Assembly: GCF_020268605.1 (NCBI RefSeq)
Contig: NZ_CP084222.1
Location: 2,542,001 to 2,606,000, forward strand
From: Arsenophonus apicola
GTDB lineage: Bacteria; Pseudomonadota; Gammaproteobacteria; Enterobacterales; Enterobacteriaceae
Reading direction: 5' to 3'
DNA length: 64,000 nt
The notes below the pieces were generated by a model, which searched no databases, was not told the origin of the DNA, and saw nothing but the letters and a program-made list of their open reading frames with translations. Below, in pieces: positions 48,482 through 57,413 of the stretch (positions are counted from its first letter, which is position 1; the number at the start of each line of letters is the position of its first letter). A program made the translations under genes and the position numbers.

Positions 48482-50053
48482 TTGTCTATCGTACGCCGCA
48501 CGTTAATTGTCTTACTTAGTTGCACCTCGCTCTATATATATGCGGCTTCCAATAAAGAATTAAATATTGCCTGGCCAGTGAATGTTAGGCCACTTAATCC
48601 CCATCTCTACACCCCAAACCAAATTTTTGCCCAAAGTATGATTTATGAGCCCTTGGTTAAATATCAAGCGAATGGTCAAGTAAAACCTTGGCTAGCAAAA
48701 AGTTGGCAACATTCTGAAGATGGAAGAGTGTGGATTTTTACCTTACGCGATGATGTTACTTTTTCTAACGGTGAACCGTTTAATGCCCAAGCCGCTGAAA
48801 AAAATTTTCGTGCTATACTCAATAATCGCCGGCGTCATGCTTGGCTAGAATTGACTAATCAGATAACCAATGTTAAAGCGTTAAGTAACAGCCAGTTACA
48901 AATTACACTTAAAAGCGCTTATTACCCTTTCCTACAGGAACTCTCTTTACCCCGTCCTTTCCGTTTTATCGCACCTTCACAGTTTAAAAAAAATGAAACT
49001 ATGGATGGTATTATTGCCCCAATTGGTACTGGGCCGTGGAAGTTACAAACCTCAAAACTTAATCAATATGATGTCTTGCTACGTAATGATCATTACTGGG
49101 GCAAAAAACCTATACTAGAAAAAATAACTATCAAAGTGATCCCCGATCCAATCAGCCGTGCTGTTGCATTTGAAGCTGGCGATATCGATCTACTATATGG
49201 TAATGACGGACTCTTACCGCCCGAGACTTTCGCTTACTTAAGCCGTAATCCACACTACCATACCCAACTTTCTGCCCCAATTGAAACGGTAATGTTAGCC
49301 TTAAATTCTGCGCGAACACCAACTAAAGAGTTAGCAGTACGCGAAGCACTTAATCATGCGGTTGATAAAAAAAAGCTGATTGCCAATACGTTTTATGCTA
49401 CCCAAAAAGTGGCTAATACCCTATTTGCACCAACGGTACCTTATGCCAATATCAAACTGGTTGCACGAGAGTATGATCCGCAGAAAGCTAAAGCATTATT
49501 GGATAGCGCTGGCTGGATATTACCAACAGGTAAAACAATCCGTGAAAAGGCGGGCGAACCATTAAGAATAGAACTAGCTTTTATTGCCACCGACGCTGTC
49601 AATAAATCAATGGCTGAAGTTATTCAAGCTAACCTACAGCAAATTGGTGTAGACACAAAACTAATAGGCGAAGAAGAAAGCAGTTTTTATGCCCGACAAC
49701 GAGATGGCCGATTTAGCATGATTTTTAATCGCACCTGGGGAGCGCCTTACGATCCACACGCTTTTATGAGCTCAATGCGGGTACCTTCACATGCTGATTA
49801 TCAAGCACAATTAGGCTTACCGGACAAAAAGATCATTGATAATGAAATAACCCAGATTTTGACAACAACCGATGAGCAACAACGCAAAATGTTATACGCT
49901 GATGTACTAACTCGATTACATCGTTCAGCGGTTTATCTGCCAATTAGTTACATATCACTCATGACCATCTCTCGTCCACAATTGGGTTATATCCCGTTTG
50001 CACCAATATCGACAGAAATTGCATTTGAACAAATCAAGCCGGAGAAATCATAA
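48482..50053 (+). CDS. nikA: NikA, periplasmic nickel-binding protein
   Basis: 523 residues (E. coli NikA 524). Signal peptide, then AWPVNVRPLNPHLYTPNQIFAQSM and ESSFYARQRDGRFSMIFNRTWGAPYDPHAF, nearly identical to E. coli NikA. Key heme/nickel-site residues in those stretches are kept. The start is TTG at 48482, seven bases after AAGGA; the codon aligned with the E. coli ATG is ATT just before it. It delivers Ni2+, probably as a histidine complex, to NikBC. Its stop overlaps nikB (TAATG). Confidence 0.96.
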   Translation: MSIVRRTLIVLLSCTSLYIYAASNKELNIAWPVNVRPLNPHLYTPNQIFAQSMIYEPLVKYQANGQVKPWLAKSWQHSEDGRVWIFTLRDDVTFSNGEPFNAQAAEKNFRAILNNRRRHAWLELTNQITNVKALSNSQLQITLKSAYYPFLQELSLPRPFRFIAPSQFKKNETMDGIIAPIGTGPWKLQTSKLNQYDVLLRNDHYWGKKPILEKITIKVIPDPISRAVAFEAGDIDLLYGNDGLLPPETFAYLSRNPHYHTQLSAPIETVMLALNSARTPTKELAVREALNHAVDKKKLIANTFYATQKVANTLFAPTVPYANIKLVAREYDPQKAKALLDSAGWILPTGKTIREKAGEPLRIELAFIATDAVNKSMAEVIQANLQQIGVDTKLIGEEESSFYARQRDGRFSMIFNRTWGAPYDPHAFMSSMRVPSHADYQAQLGLPDKKIIDNEITQILTTTDEQQRKMLYADVLTRLHRSAVYLPISYISLMTISRPQLGYIPFAPISTEIAFEQIKPEKS

Positions 50054-50997
50054 TGTTGCGCTATATTTTGCGGCGTATTCTACTATTAATACCGTTGCTA
50101 TTAGCCGCCTCAGTTATTGTTTTCTTGCTGCTGCGTTATGGCTCTGGCGATCCGGCCATGGACTATTTACGGCTGTCAAATCTGCCACCTACAGCAGAGA
50201 TGTTGGCATCAACACGAATAATGCTTGGTCTTGATCAACTGCTCACTGTGCAATATGGAACATGGTTGTGGAAAGCACTGCATTTAGACTTTGGCACTTC
50301 CTATGCAACTCAACGTCCGGTGCTAAATGACCTTTTACAATTTTTGCCAGCAACTTTGCAACTAGCTGGAGCGGCATTACTCATAATTTTATTTACCTCG
50401 ATACCTTTAGGGATCTGGGCAGCGCGTCATCGTAATCGCTTACCCGATTTTGTCGTACGTATTATCGCATTTTTAGGTGTTTCCATGCCAAATTTCTGGC
50501 TCGCCTTTCTATTAATCATGTTATTTTCAGTTTGGCTAAAGTGGTTACCTGCTTTAGGTTATGGTAGCTGGCAACATTTGATCCTACCAGCCATATCTAT
50601 TGCTTTGATGTCACTAGCAATTAATGCCAGACTGCTGCGAGCCAGTATGTTAGAGGTTGCTGGACAACGACATGTTAGCTGGGCAAGGCTACGAGGACTT
50701 AACGACAAGCAAACTGAAAGACGGCATATTTTACGTAATGCGTTACTACCAATAGTAACCGCCCTTGGCATGCACATTGGTGAACTAATCGGTGGTACCA
50801 TGATTATTGAAAGCATATTTGCCTGGCCCGGTATAGGTCGCTATGCTGTATCGGCAATTTTTAATCGAGACTATCCGGTGATCCAATGTTTCACCTTAAT
50901 GATGGTGGTGGTTTATGTGCTATGCAATCTGTTAGTTGATCTCCTTAATGCCGTTCTTGACCCACGGATCCGACATCATGAAAGGGGGAATGCATGA
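50053..50997 (+). CDS. nikB: NikB, nickel ABC transporter permease
   Basis: 314 residues, six membrane helices, OppB/DppB type with the EAA-like loop LLRASMLEVAGQRHVSWARLRGL. Length equals E. coli NikB. One-base overlap with nikA and four-base overlap (ATGA) with nikC. Confidence 0.96.
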   Translation: MLRYILRRILLLIPLLLAASVIVFLLLRYGSGDPAMDYLRLSNLPPTAEMLASTRIMLGLDQLLTVQYGTWLWKALHLDFGTSYATQRPVLNDLLQFLPATLQLAGAALLIILFTSIPLGIWAARHRNRLPDFVVRIIAFLGVSMPNFWLAFLLIMLFSVWLKWLPALGYGSWQHLILPAISIALMSLAINARLLRASMLEVAGQRHVSWARLRGLNDKQTERRHILRNALLPIVTALGMHIGELIGGTMIIESIFAWPGIGRYAVSAIFNRDYPVIQCFTLMMVVVYVLCNLLVDLLNAVLDPRIRHHERGNA

Positions 50998-51827
50998 ATT
51001 TTTACCTTTCAACTCGTTGGTCGGTACGCCTAGCGATCATCATCATTGTGTTACTGATTATAACAGCTCTTACCAGCCATTGGTGGCTACCTTACGATCC
51101 ACAAGCAATCGAGCTAACACAACGACTACTAACGCCAAATCTGCAACACTGGCTTGGCACTGACCATTTAGGCCGCGATATTTTCTCGCGTTTATTAGCA
51201 GCAACTCGCGTCTCACTTGGCTCAGTCATACTATGTCTTATCTTGATCCTGGCACTGGGATTAACTATTGGTGGAAGCGCTGGATTATTGGGGGGCAAAA
51301 TAGATCAAATTCTGATGCGTCTCACTGAACTGTTTATGACGTTTCCTACTTCAATTCTATCATTTTTTATGGTCGGCGTTTTAGGAACAGGGCTAACAAA
51401 TGTTATCATTGCTATCGCTTTATCACACTGGGCTTGGTATGCACGTATGGTGAGCAGTATTGTAATTTCTCTGCGTCAACGCGAATTTATTCTCATAGCA
51501 AGAATGTATGGCGCCAGTAGCGGACGTTTATTCATCGATCATCTGGCTGGTGCAATCCTTCCATCGTTATTAGTTTTGGCAACCTTAGATCTTAGCCATA
51601 TGATGCTACATGTGGCAGGTATGTCTTTTCTTGGACTAGGAGTTACTGCTCCAACGGCTGAATGGGGAGTCATGATTTATGATGCTCGCCAATATATCTG
51701 GACTCAACCTCTACAAATGTTGTGGCCAGGTTTAGCTCTATTCCTAACAGTGATGGCTTTTAATCTACTTGGGGATGCCCTACGCGATCACCTCGACCCT
51801 TATCTGGTAGCGGAGCGTAACGATTAA
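50994..51827 (+). CDS. nikC: NikC, nickel ABC transporter permease
   Basis: 277 residues (E. coli 277), OppC type. The short N-terminal helix precedes WLGTDHLGRDIFSRLLAATRVSLG, a hallmark of the DppC/NikC group, and the EAA loop RMYGASSGRLFIDHL. Shares one base with nikD (TAATG). Confidence 0.96.
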   Translation: MNFYLSTRWSVRLAIIIIVLLIITALTSHWWLPYDPQAIELTQRLLTPNLQHWLGTDHLGRDIFSRLLAATRVSLGSVILCLILILALGLTIGGSAGLLGGKIDQILMRLTELFMTFPTSILSFFMVGVLGTGLTNVIIAIALSHWAWYARMVSSIVISLRQREFILIARMYGASSGRLFIDHLAGAILPSLLVLATLDLSHMMLHVAGMSFLGLGVTAPTAEWGVMIYDARQYIWTQPLQMLWPGLALFLTVMAFNLLGDALRDHLDPYLVAERND

Positions 51828-52591
51828 TGTCACAGAAAATTGAGTTGCAAAATATAACACTTAAAGCCCAACGACCACTGGTACAAGGTATATCGCTAAC
51901 GATCAATAAAGGCAAAGTGCTAGCATTAGTCGGTAGTAGTGGCTGTGGCAAATCATTAACTTGTGCAGCCATGCTCGGTATATTACCTGCGGGTGTAAAT
52001 CAAACAGCCGGAAACTTACTGTTGGATGGACAAATTACCTCTTCTCAACAGTTACGTGGCTCACATATCGCAACTATCATGCAAAATCCACGTAGTGCTT
52101 TCAATCCGCTTAATACAATGTTTAGCCATATTCAAGAAACCTGCCAAGCTCTTGGCAAACCTGTCAATATTGCAATGATTAAAGCAACATTACAGTCAGT
52201 TGGATTAGAAAATGCTGGCCATATACTTTCACTTTATCCTTTTGAAATGAGCGGTGGAATGTTACAACGAATGATGATAGCAATAGCGATACTCAGTGGT
52301 GCGCCATTTATCATAGCTGATGAACCAACGACCGACCTTGATACAGTTGGCCAAACACATATTTTTGATCTACTTGAAAATATTATCCAAATTCGTGCTA
52401 TTGGCATGTTATTGGTCACCCATGATATGGGGGTAGTTGCTCGTTTGGCTGATGACGTCGCCGTTATGCATGATGGTAAAATTGTCGAATACAGTAATGT
52501 TAACGCCATCTTTAATAGACCTAAGCATCAAATTACACGTAATTTACTGACGGCACATCTGGCATTATATGATCTGGGGTTATCTGTATGA
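51827..52591 (+). CDS. nikD: NikD, nickel ABC transporter ATPase
   Basis: 254 residues (E. coli 254). Walker A GSSGCGKS, signature MSGGMLQR, Walker B IIADEPTTDLD and the switch His in VTHDMGVVA. One of two ATPases that power NikBC. Four-base overlap with nikE. Confidence 0.96.
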   Translation: MSQKIELQNITLKAQRPLVQGISLTINKGKVLALVGSSGCGKSLTCAAMLGILPAGVNQTAGNLLLDGQITSSQQLRGSHIATIMQNPRSAFNPLNTMFSHIQETCQALGKPVNIAMIKATLQSVGLENAGHILSLYPFEMSGGMLQRMMIAIAILSGAPFIIADEPTTDLDTVGQTHIFDLLENIIQIRAIGMLLVTHDMGVVARLADDVAVMHDGKIVEYSNVNAIFNRPKHQITRNLLTAHLALYDLGLSV

Positions 52592-53379
52592 CATTACTTG
52601 ATATTGATAAAGTCACTTTTGGCTATCCCCATCAACCCCAGCTTTTTAATCAAATAACGCTAACACTAAGGGCTGGAAAAAACGTTGCTTTATTGGGGCG
52701 CAGTGGTTGTGGAAAAAGCACGTTAGCCCGTTTATTGATAGGTCTTGTCTCTCCTAGTTCTGGTGAGATCCGCTGGTGCGGAACGTCTCTAACCAAACTG
52801 AAAGGAAAAGCAATGAAGCAGTTTCGTAAAGATGTTCAAATCGTATTTCAAGATCCAATAACTGCCGTTAATCCACGTAAAACCATTGACGAAATTATTC
52901 GGGAGCCCATTAGGCACCTTTTATCGCTAACTAAAAAGGAAGAACAGGCGCGCATAGCTAAAATGCTAGATGCAGTTGAATTGGATAGTTTTCTACTCAA
53001 TCAACGCCCACCTCAACTAAGTGGTGGTCAGTTACAGCGTGTATGCCTGGCACGTGCCATGGTTGTCGAACCTAAATTATTGATCCTTGATGAGGCCGTT
53101 TCTAATCTCGATCTGATACTACAAGCTGAAATTATTCAGTTACTTAAAAATCTTCAGCAACAATTTTACACTGCCTGTTTATTCATTACCCATGACTTAC
53201 GATTAGTTGAACGCCTCTGTCATCAACTTATGGTAATGGAAAATGGTCAAATTGTTGAAACTTCAATGGTAAAAACGCCTTTAACCTTACATTCGAAGAC
53301 CGGCAAGGCACTACAGAATGCTGTTTTGCCAGCGTTTCCTGTACGTCATATCAATTCCACAGCAGAGCTACCTTTTTAA
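52588..53379 (+). CDS. nikE: NikE, nickel ABC transporter ATPase
   Basis: 263 residues (E. coli 268). Walker A GRSGCGKS, signature LSGGQLQR, Walker B LLILDEAVSNLD and switch ITHDLRLVE. Pairs with NikD. In E. coli nikR follows; here a terminator and then a DUF421 gene follow, so nikR is not in the locus. Confidence 0.96.
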   Translation: MTLLDIDKVTFGYPHQPQLFNQITLTLRAGKNVALLGRSGCGKSTLARLLIGLVSPSSGEIRWCGTSLTKLKGKAMKQFRKDVQIVFQDPITAVNPRKTIDEIIREPIRHLLSLTKKEEQARIAKMLDAVELDSFLLNQRPPQLSGGQLQRVCLARAMVVEPKLLILDEAVSNLDLILQAEIIQLLKNLQQQFYTACLFITHDLRLVERLCHQLMVMENGQIVETSMVKTPLTLHSKTGKALQNAVLPAFPVRHINSTAELPF

Positions 53380-53405
53380 TTTAATCACAACCTGTCCAGG
53401 TAAAC

Positions 53406-53446
53406 TTTCAGCAAATCCATAATGATTTGCTGAAAAATCTTTTTTT
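53406..53446 (+). terminator. nik operon terminator
   Basis: A 12-base stem (TTTCAGCAAATC with GATTTGCTGAAA), then AATCTTTTTTT. Confidence 0.9.
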
Positions 53447-53579
53447 AATTTCCCTTCTTTATTGATTTTCCTTACTGACAAATAACAAGCTAATTTATTT
53501 AATAATGGACTTTGACAAAAATTAGCATATTATTAAATAATAATACTTAACACTTTATTAACCGTTAAGGATAAAAAAT

Positions 53580-54254
53580 ATGGCTTATTATGGCTGGGTT
53601 CTTATCAAATTTATCATTGGATTTGTCATTGTTATTACGCATTTAAACCTTTCAGGTAAAACACAATTATCACAAATGACGCCGATTGATTTTATAGGTA
53701 ATTTTGTTTTAGGAGGCATAATTGGTGGGGTAATTTACACAGATTCAATTCCTCTGTATCAATACATTATGGTGTTGCTGATTGGGGTTTCATTGGTTTC
53801 CTTATTGAATTTTATTAGCAAACATATCCACTGTATTCGTTCTGTCACCATTGGTGATCCAATTCCAATTATTAAACATGGCAAATTTTTAATGGAAAAC
53901 ATTCTGCAAAACAAAAATAAAATTGATATTTTAAAAATCTCCTCACAACTAAGAGCACAAGGAATACATTCTTTTCAAGAAGTTGTTTATGCGCAAATAG
54001 AGCCAGACGGACAGATGACCGCTGTTTGTGAAGGCGCAAAAATGCCATCGGTGATCTTAATGAAAGAGGGTGAAATAAGAAAAGCCGGTCTTAACGAAAT
54101 TGAAAAAGATAAAGATTGGCTATTAAAAAAAATAAAAAAATTCAAAATCCAAGAAAAAAATGTATTTATTGCTGAATTCTGGCAAGGTAATTTACAATTT
54201 ATATTAAAAAATGGTGATATTAAAAAACTACCTGCTGACTTACTTAAAAAATAG
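53580..54254 (+). CDS. DUF421 membrane protein (YcaP/YetF-like)
   Basis: 224 residues. Three N-terminal helices (about 5-25, 40-55, 60-80) with DFIGNFVLGGIIGGVIY, then the cytoplasmic DUF421 domain: GDPIPIIKHGKFLMENI, LRAQGIHSFQEVVYAQIEPDGQ. E. coli YcaP and Bacillus YetF are relatives with no firm function. It stands alone after the nik operon. A ribosome-binding AAGGA precedes ATG 53580. Confidence 0.85.
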   Translation: MAYYGWVLIKFIIGFVIVITHLNLSGKTQLSQMTPIDFIGNFVLGGIIGGVIYTDSIPLYQYIMVLLIGVSLVSLLNFISKHIHCIRSVTIGDPIPIIKHGKFLMENILQNKNKIDILKISSQLRAQGIHSFQEVVYAQIEPDGQMTAVCEGAKMPSVILMKEGEIRKAGLNEIEKDKDWLLKKIKKFKIQEKNVFIAEFWQGNLQFILKNGDIKKLPADLLKK

Positions 54255-54919
54255 CTAAAATAATTTATTGGCACGACAATAAGCAACCAGATTCTATTTT
54301 TAATCTTCTAAAAAAAATTTTCTAAAAAATCAATCGTGCAAGCATCAAAAATACTTTTTAATTAACCGACTGATTAAAATTTTTTAGCTTACAATTAAGC
54401 TAACTTAAAAATAGTTATAAAGGATACGGCTATTTTAATATTTTCATTAATTAAAATTTATATCATGATTATAAAACTTAAATTCATCAAAATCTTGTTA
54501 ATAGAAAATAGCAAATCAGATTAAATGATGAATTTTATTTCATAAAATGTATGTTTAAAGAACAAAAATAACAATAAATTAAATTAATTAACCTCAAAAC
54601 ATTAAACACTAAACAAAAAAATAATGTTCTACTCTACTAATTACAACTGATGAATTTATTCAAAAAAAATGAAATATTCTATTTTTCAAACAAGTAAATA
54701 AAGAATAAATATAATATAAAATATATAATATAATTTTTTAAATTATTTTTATTATACATATATCATTCTCTCTGTTAAATATATCTAGTAAATATATAGC
54801 CTATCATTATTTATATTAAATATTTGCATATATAAAAAATTAAATAGCAATAGATATATTTATCTTAATAAGATTATTTATTAAATAAATATTTATTATA
54901 AAAAAGGATAAGTTTGATT
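54255..54919. other. AT-rich non-coding region
   Basis: About 660 bases of extremely AT-rich DNA, no gene. The composition change marks the start of the accessory region to the right. Confidence 0.5.
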
Positions 54920-55630
54920 ATGTTTAATTTAGATATTTCTATTATGAGTGTAACACCAGACAAATATGCACCCATTGGCGATCCTACCGTCGGCTACCCT
55001 CAATTATGTATACGCACAAATCGCACAGCAGAGCGAACAAATTTAGATGAAGTGATAAAAATTTTAGACGCAGCGGCAGACCAATACCCTATTCATGAAA
55101 AAGAAAAACGCGCTAAAGTGGTAATGGAAGCATTAGTGACAATATTTAGTAGTGGAAATTTAGGCCACGCTTGAATAATTATTTTTAACAGTGATCAAAA
55201 AGGAGATTACACCAGCTACGCATATCATGGTGATCATGGATTTGTTAAGAACGCAGACTCAGAAGAAATTAATGATAGCCCTGAACGTAAATTTTATATT
55301 CAACGTTGCATCCGGTTAACAAATCCAGAGCATTGCCCTGATAAACTAGAACAAACCATCATTCCCAGTTTAAATAGAAAAAGTTATCTAATGGCCAAGC
55401 TGATGGGGATGACAGTAAAAAATCCTGCTAATGGCGCTTATACTCCAATTAACAACTGTACCTGGTTTGCCGGAGAGCTATGGAATAGTATTACTGACGA
55501 ACAGCTAATCTATGAACAAGCGTTTAATGGTGCAGCACATGCTGAAAAATGGGGAATTGATTATCTTGCACTAATTACAAAAATTGCTGACCCTGGCATG
55601 TTAGCCGAAAGTCTTAGTAAAATAAAATAG
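54920..55630 (+). pseudogene. Cys/His hydrolase-like, effector-like gene with a premature TGA
   Basis: One frame of 236 codons from ATG 54920 to TAG 55628, broken only by TGA at 55172-55174 (codon 85). The break falls in GHA-stop-IIIF; a Trp there (TGG to TGA) would give GHAWIII, which resembles the His-box of NlpC/P60- and DUF4105-like papain folds. The later INNCTWFAGELWN carries a candidate catalytic Cys in an N-N-C context. No signal peptide. The plan suggests a cytosolic or translocated Cys hydrolase. An ATG at 55391 could restart the last 79 residues. Exact family not recognised. Confidence 0.6.
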
Positions 55631-55684
55631 ACAGACTAAAAAACAAGTAGAGAAAATATCATTAATCATATATAGCTTATTCTT

Positions 55685-55710
55685 AATGCCATCTTTCGGG
55701 TGGCATTTAT
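55685..55710 (+). terminator. Terminator of the Cys/His hydrolase-like gene
   Basis: AATGCCA pairs with TGGCATT around a nine-base loop (UCUUUCGGG), about 55 bases past the gene. Followed by TATCGC, so a weak T-run. Confidence 0.55.
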
Positions 55711-56024
55711 CGCTATCAAATGAATAAGTTATTGTGAGAAATGAGCTATAGTAAAAAATTTATTTAACAACTAAGTCTCAAAAACATCCAGCTTGTTAAT
55801 ATCGTTTAAATAGCGTCACTTTTCCCTTAAATTTATTTTAATAATATTTATCAATAGATTAGCACTATTTTACTAACGCTGTTTTGCTAACTCATTAAAT
55901 TCATTGACATAGCTCACTTTAAATCAACAACCAGCAATTAATCTTTTTCATTACCATTAAAATATTATGCTCATAAGCCGATAACGACACCGCTGTCTAT
56001 TTAGGCGTCACTTTTCTTAAGAGC
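55711..56024. other. Spacer with GCGTCACTTTTC repeats
   Basis: No gene. GCGTCACTTTTC occurs at about 55815 and again at about 56006, the second as TTTAGGCGTCAC. Related TTAGGYRTCA sequences occur at 58880 and 59847. They may be old mobile-element ends. Confidence 0.4.
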
Positions 56025-56084
56025 AAAAAAAGCCAGCATTCAAGCTGGCCAACACCAGGGAAAACAACAACTTCGACAATAAGT
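56025..56084 (-). ncRNA. Candidate small RNA with orphan terminator
   Basis: A strong intrinsic terminator on the minus strand (GCCAGC with GCTGGC, then seven T) has no gene upstream. A TATAAT -10 hexamer lies at 56091-56096, but there is no good -35. A transcript starting near 56084 would be about 60 bases with a GU-rich 5' part (GUUGUUGUUUUCCCUGGUG), like Hfq-dependent sRNAs. It matches none that I can recall. Confidence 0.35.
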
Positions 56085-56096
56085 TAGCTAATTATA

Positions 56097-56636
56097 ATAC
56101 AGAAAAAAAATATTAAATATAACCAACATAAGGTTTAATGTTCAATTAATAACCATTACTTTAACTACTTTGATGTTAATCAAAATGTAATATGTGGTTA
56201 GCCAAAAGTGAACAATAAATAATTTAATTTAAAATGACAAACCGACATTAGGATCACAGGGCTCTACTCTAGTTGCGATAAGAAATTTAACTGAATATTG
56301 CGACAAATTGCCAGATATATGCCACTCGCGCTGGAATGTTATATTAGGTAAAGTAAAACACTTTACCTCGGGTACATCTTGAGAAATTTTTTGGCTAAAA
56401 TATGTTCTAAACTATAGCTAAGGGAAAAATAATTACATTTAAAAAATTTTTTGCTATAAAAAACAGCCTAACATATAACTAAAAGAATAATAGTTATACT
56501 TAAAGTAATAATGCGCAAATAAGGTTCTCACATAACAATAAATAGCTATTTAACAATCGATTTGTTAACAATAGAATCAAAATAAAGATTTACAAGTAAA
56601 ACTTGAATAACGTACGATGATAAATCGAGGTAGGCT
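56097..56636. other. Spacer before the toxin-antitoxin remnant
   Basis: 540 bases, no gene supported. Confidence 0.4.
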
Positions 56637-56759
56637 ATGTCACAAGAACAAGAAAAAAATAAGAGAGCTCCTAAAACTATTAAGCGTTCTGCTGAATATA
56701 AAAAGGCTAAGTCTAATGCCTTTAAAATAGCAGCAAAGGAAAGGGAAAAAGTGAGATAG
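56637..56759 (+). pseudogene. Antitoxin-like remnant upstream of the YafO-like toxin
   Basis: 40 codons from ATG 56637 after GAGG, ending at TAG; the frame then continues ELMAVKITRSFHE for 21 codons. Lys/Arg-rich: KRAPKTIKRSAEYKKAKSN. Its place just before a toxin remnant suggests a truncated antitoxin. No family assigned with certainty. Confidence 0.35.
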
Positions 56760-56793
56760 GAATTGATGGCAGTAAAAATAACTCGAAGCTTTC

Positions 56794-57244
56794 ATGAAAA
56801 AAAATTTCTCAGATCTCGTTGTTAATTTAGGCTCTATAGCAGAATCATTTATCCCTGAATTCGAAGAATATAAACAAAAGTATATTGAGTTTACTGATAT
56901 TCCTAGCCCCACGTATCATGTCTAACTGGAACATCCTTCACATAATGAAATTATTGGCAGAGATAAACCAATGGAAAGGCCTCACCCTGCCAGGCACGAA
57001 GAGTCACATCATACTCATCTATGGCAAAAACTGTATCAGGGAAGATGGCGGCAGTTAGCTAGTGCCATCGAATAGCACAAGTGATTTGCTCATGGTTTAT
57101 TGCTACTTTATTGACAAAATTGGTGCCCATCACTTTTATATAATTGATTTAGGGTATGACAAAGCACATACCCTAATAGAAAATAACTGCCAAGCTCTAA
57201 AATGGGTCACTACTACTAAACAATTTCGGCTGCAAAATATCTGA
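56794..57244 (+). pseudogene. YafO-family mRNA interferase toxin, degraded
   Basis: The reading runs MKKNFSDLVVNLGS, then FIPEFEEYKQKY, a TAA stop, and HPSHNEIIGRDKP...EESHHTHLWQ, then a frameshift near 57065 into TSDLLMVYCYFID and AHTLIENN. GRD, H-x-HL, LVYC and AHxLxxNN fall in the same order as in E. coli YafO. At least one stop and one shift disable it. YafO cleaves mRNA on the ribosome. Confidence 0.55.
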
Positions 57245-57413
57245 TATAGTGTTAAGAATACCAAAATCTCTTGCTTACCTTGATCTATTGGACGATAAAA
57301 GGGCCTAGATTTTGCTATACTAATTGAAATAAAATTACTCCAATCCGTTATTGACTATCGTATCAGTGCTCAAATCGGGCAATACGGTTATCTATTTTAA
57401 TAAGAATAAATTC

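Noticed and set aside
34418..55174. Genetic code with TGA as Trp
   Set aside because: TGA ends nikB, nikD, mdfA and tnpA at the expected lengths, so it is a normal stop here.
55391..55630. Separate 79-residue gene
   Set aside because: Same frame as the upstream part, with the intervening codons open; it is the C-terminal part of one broken gene.
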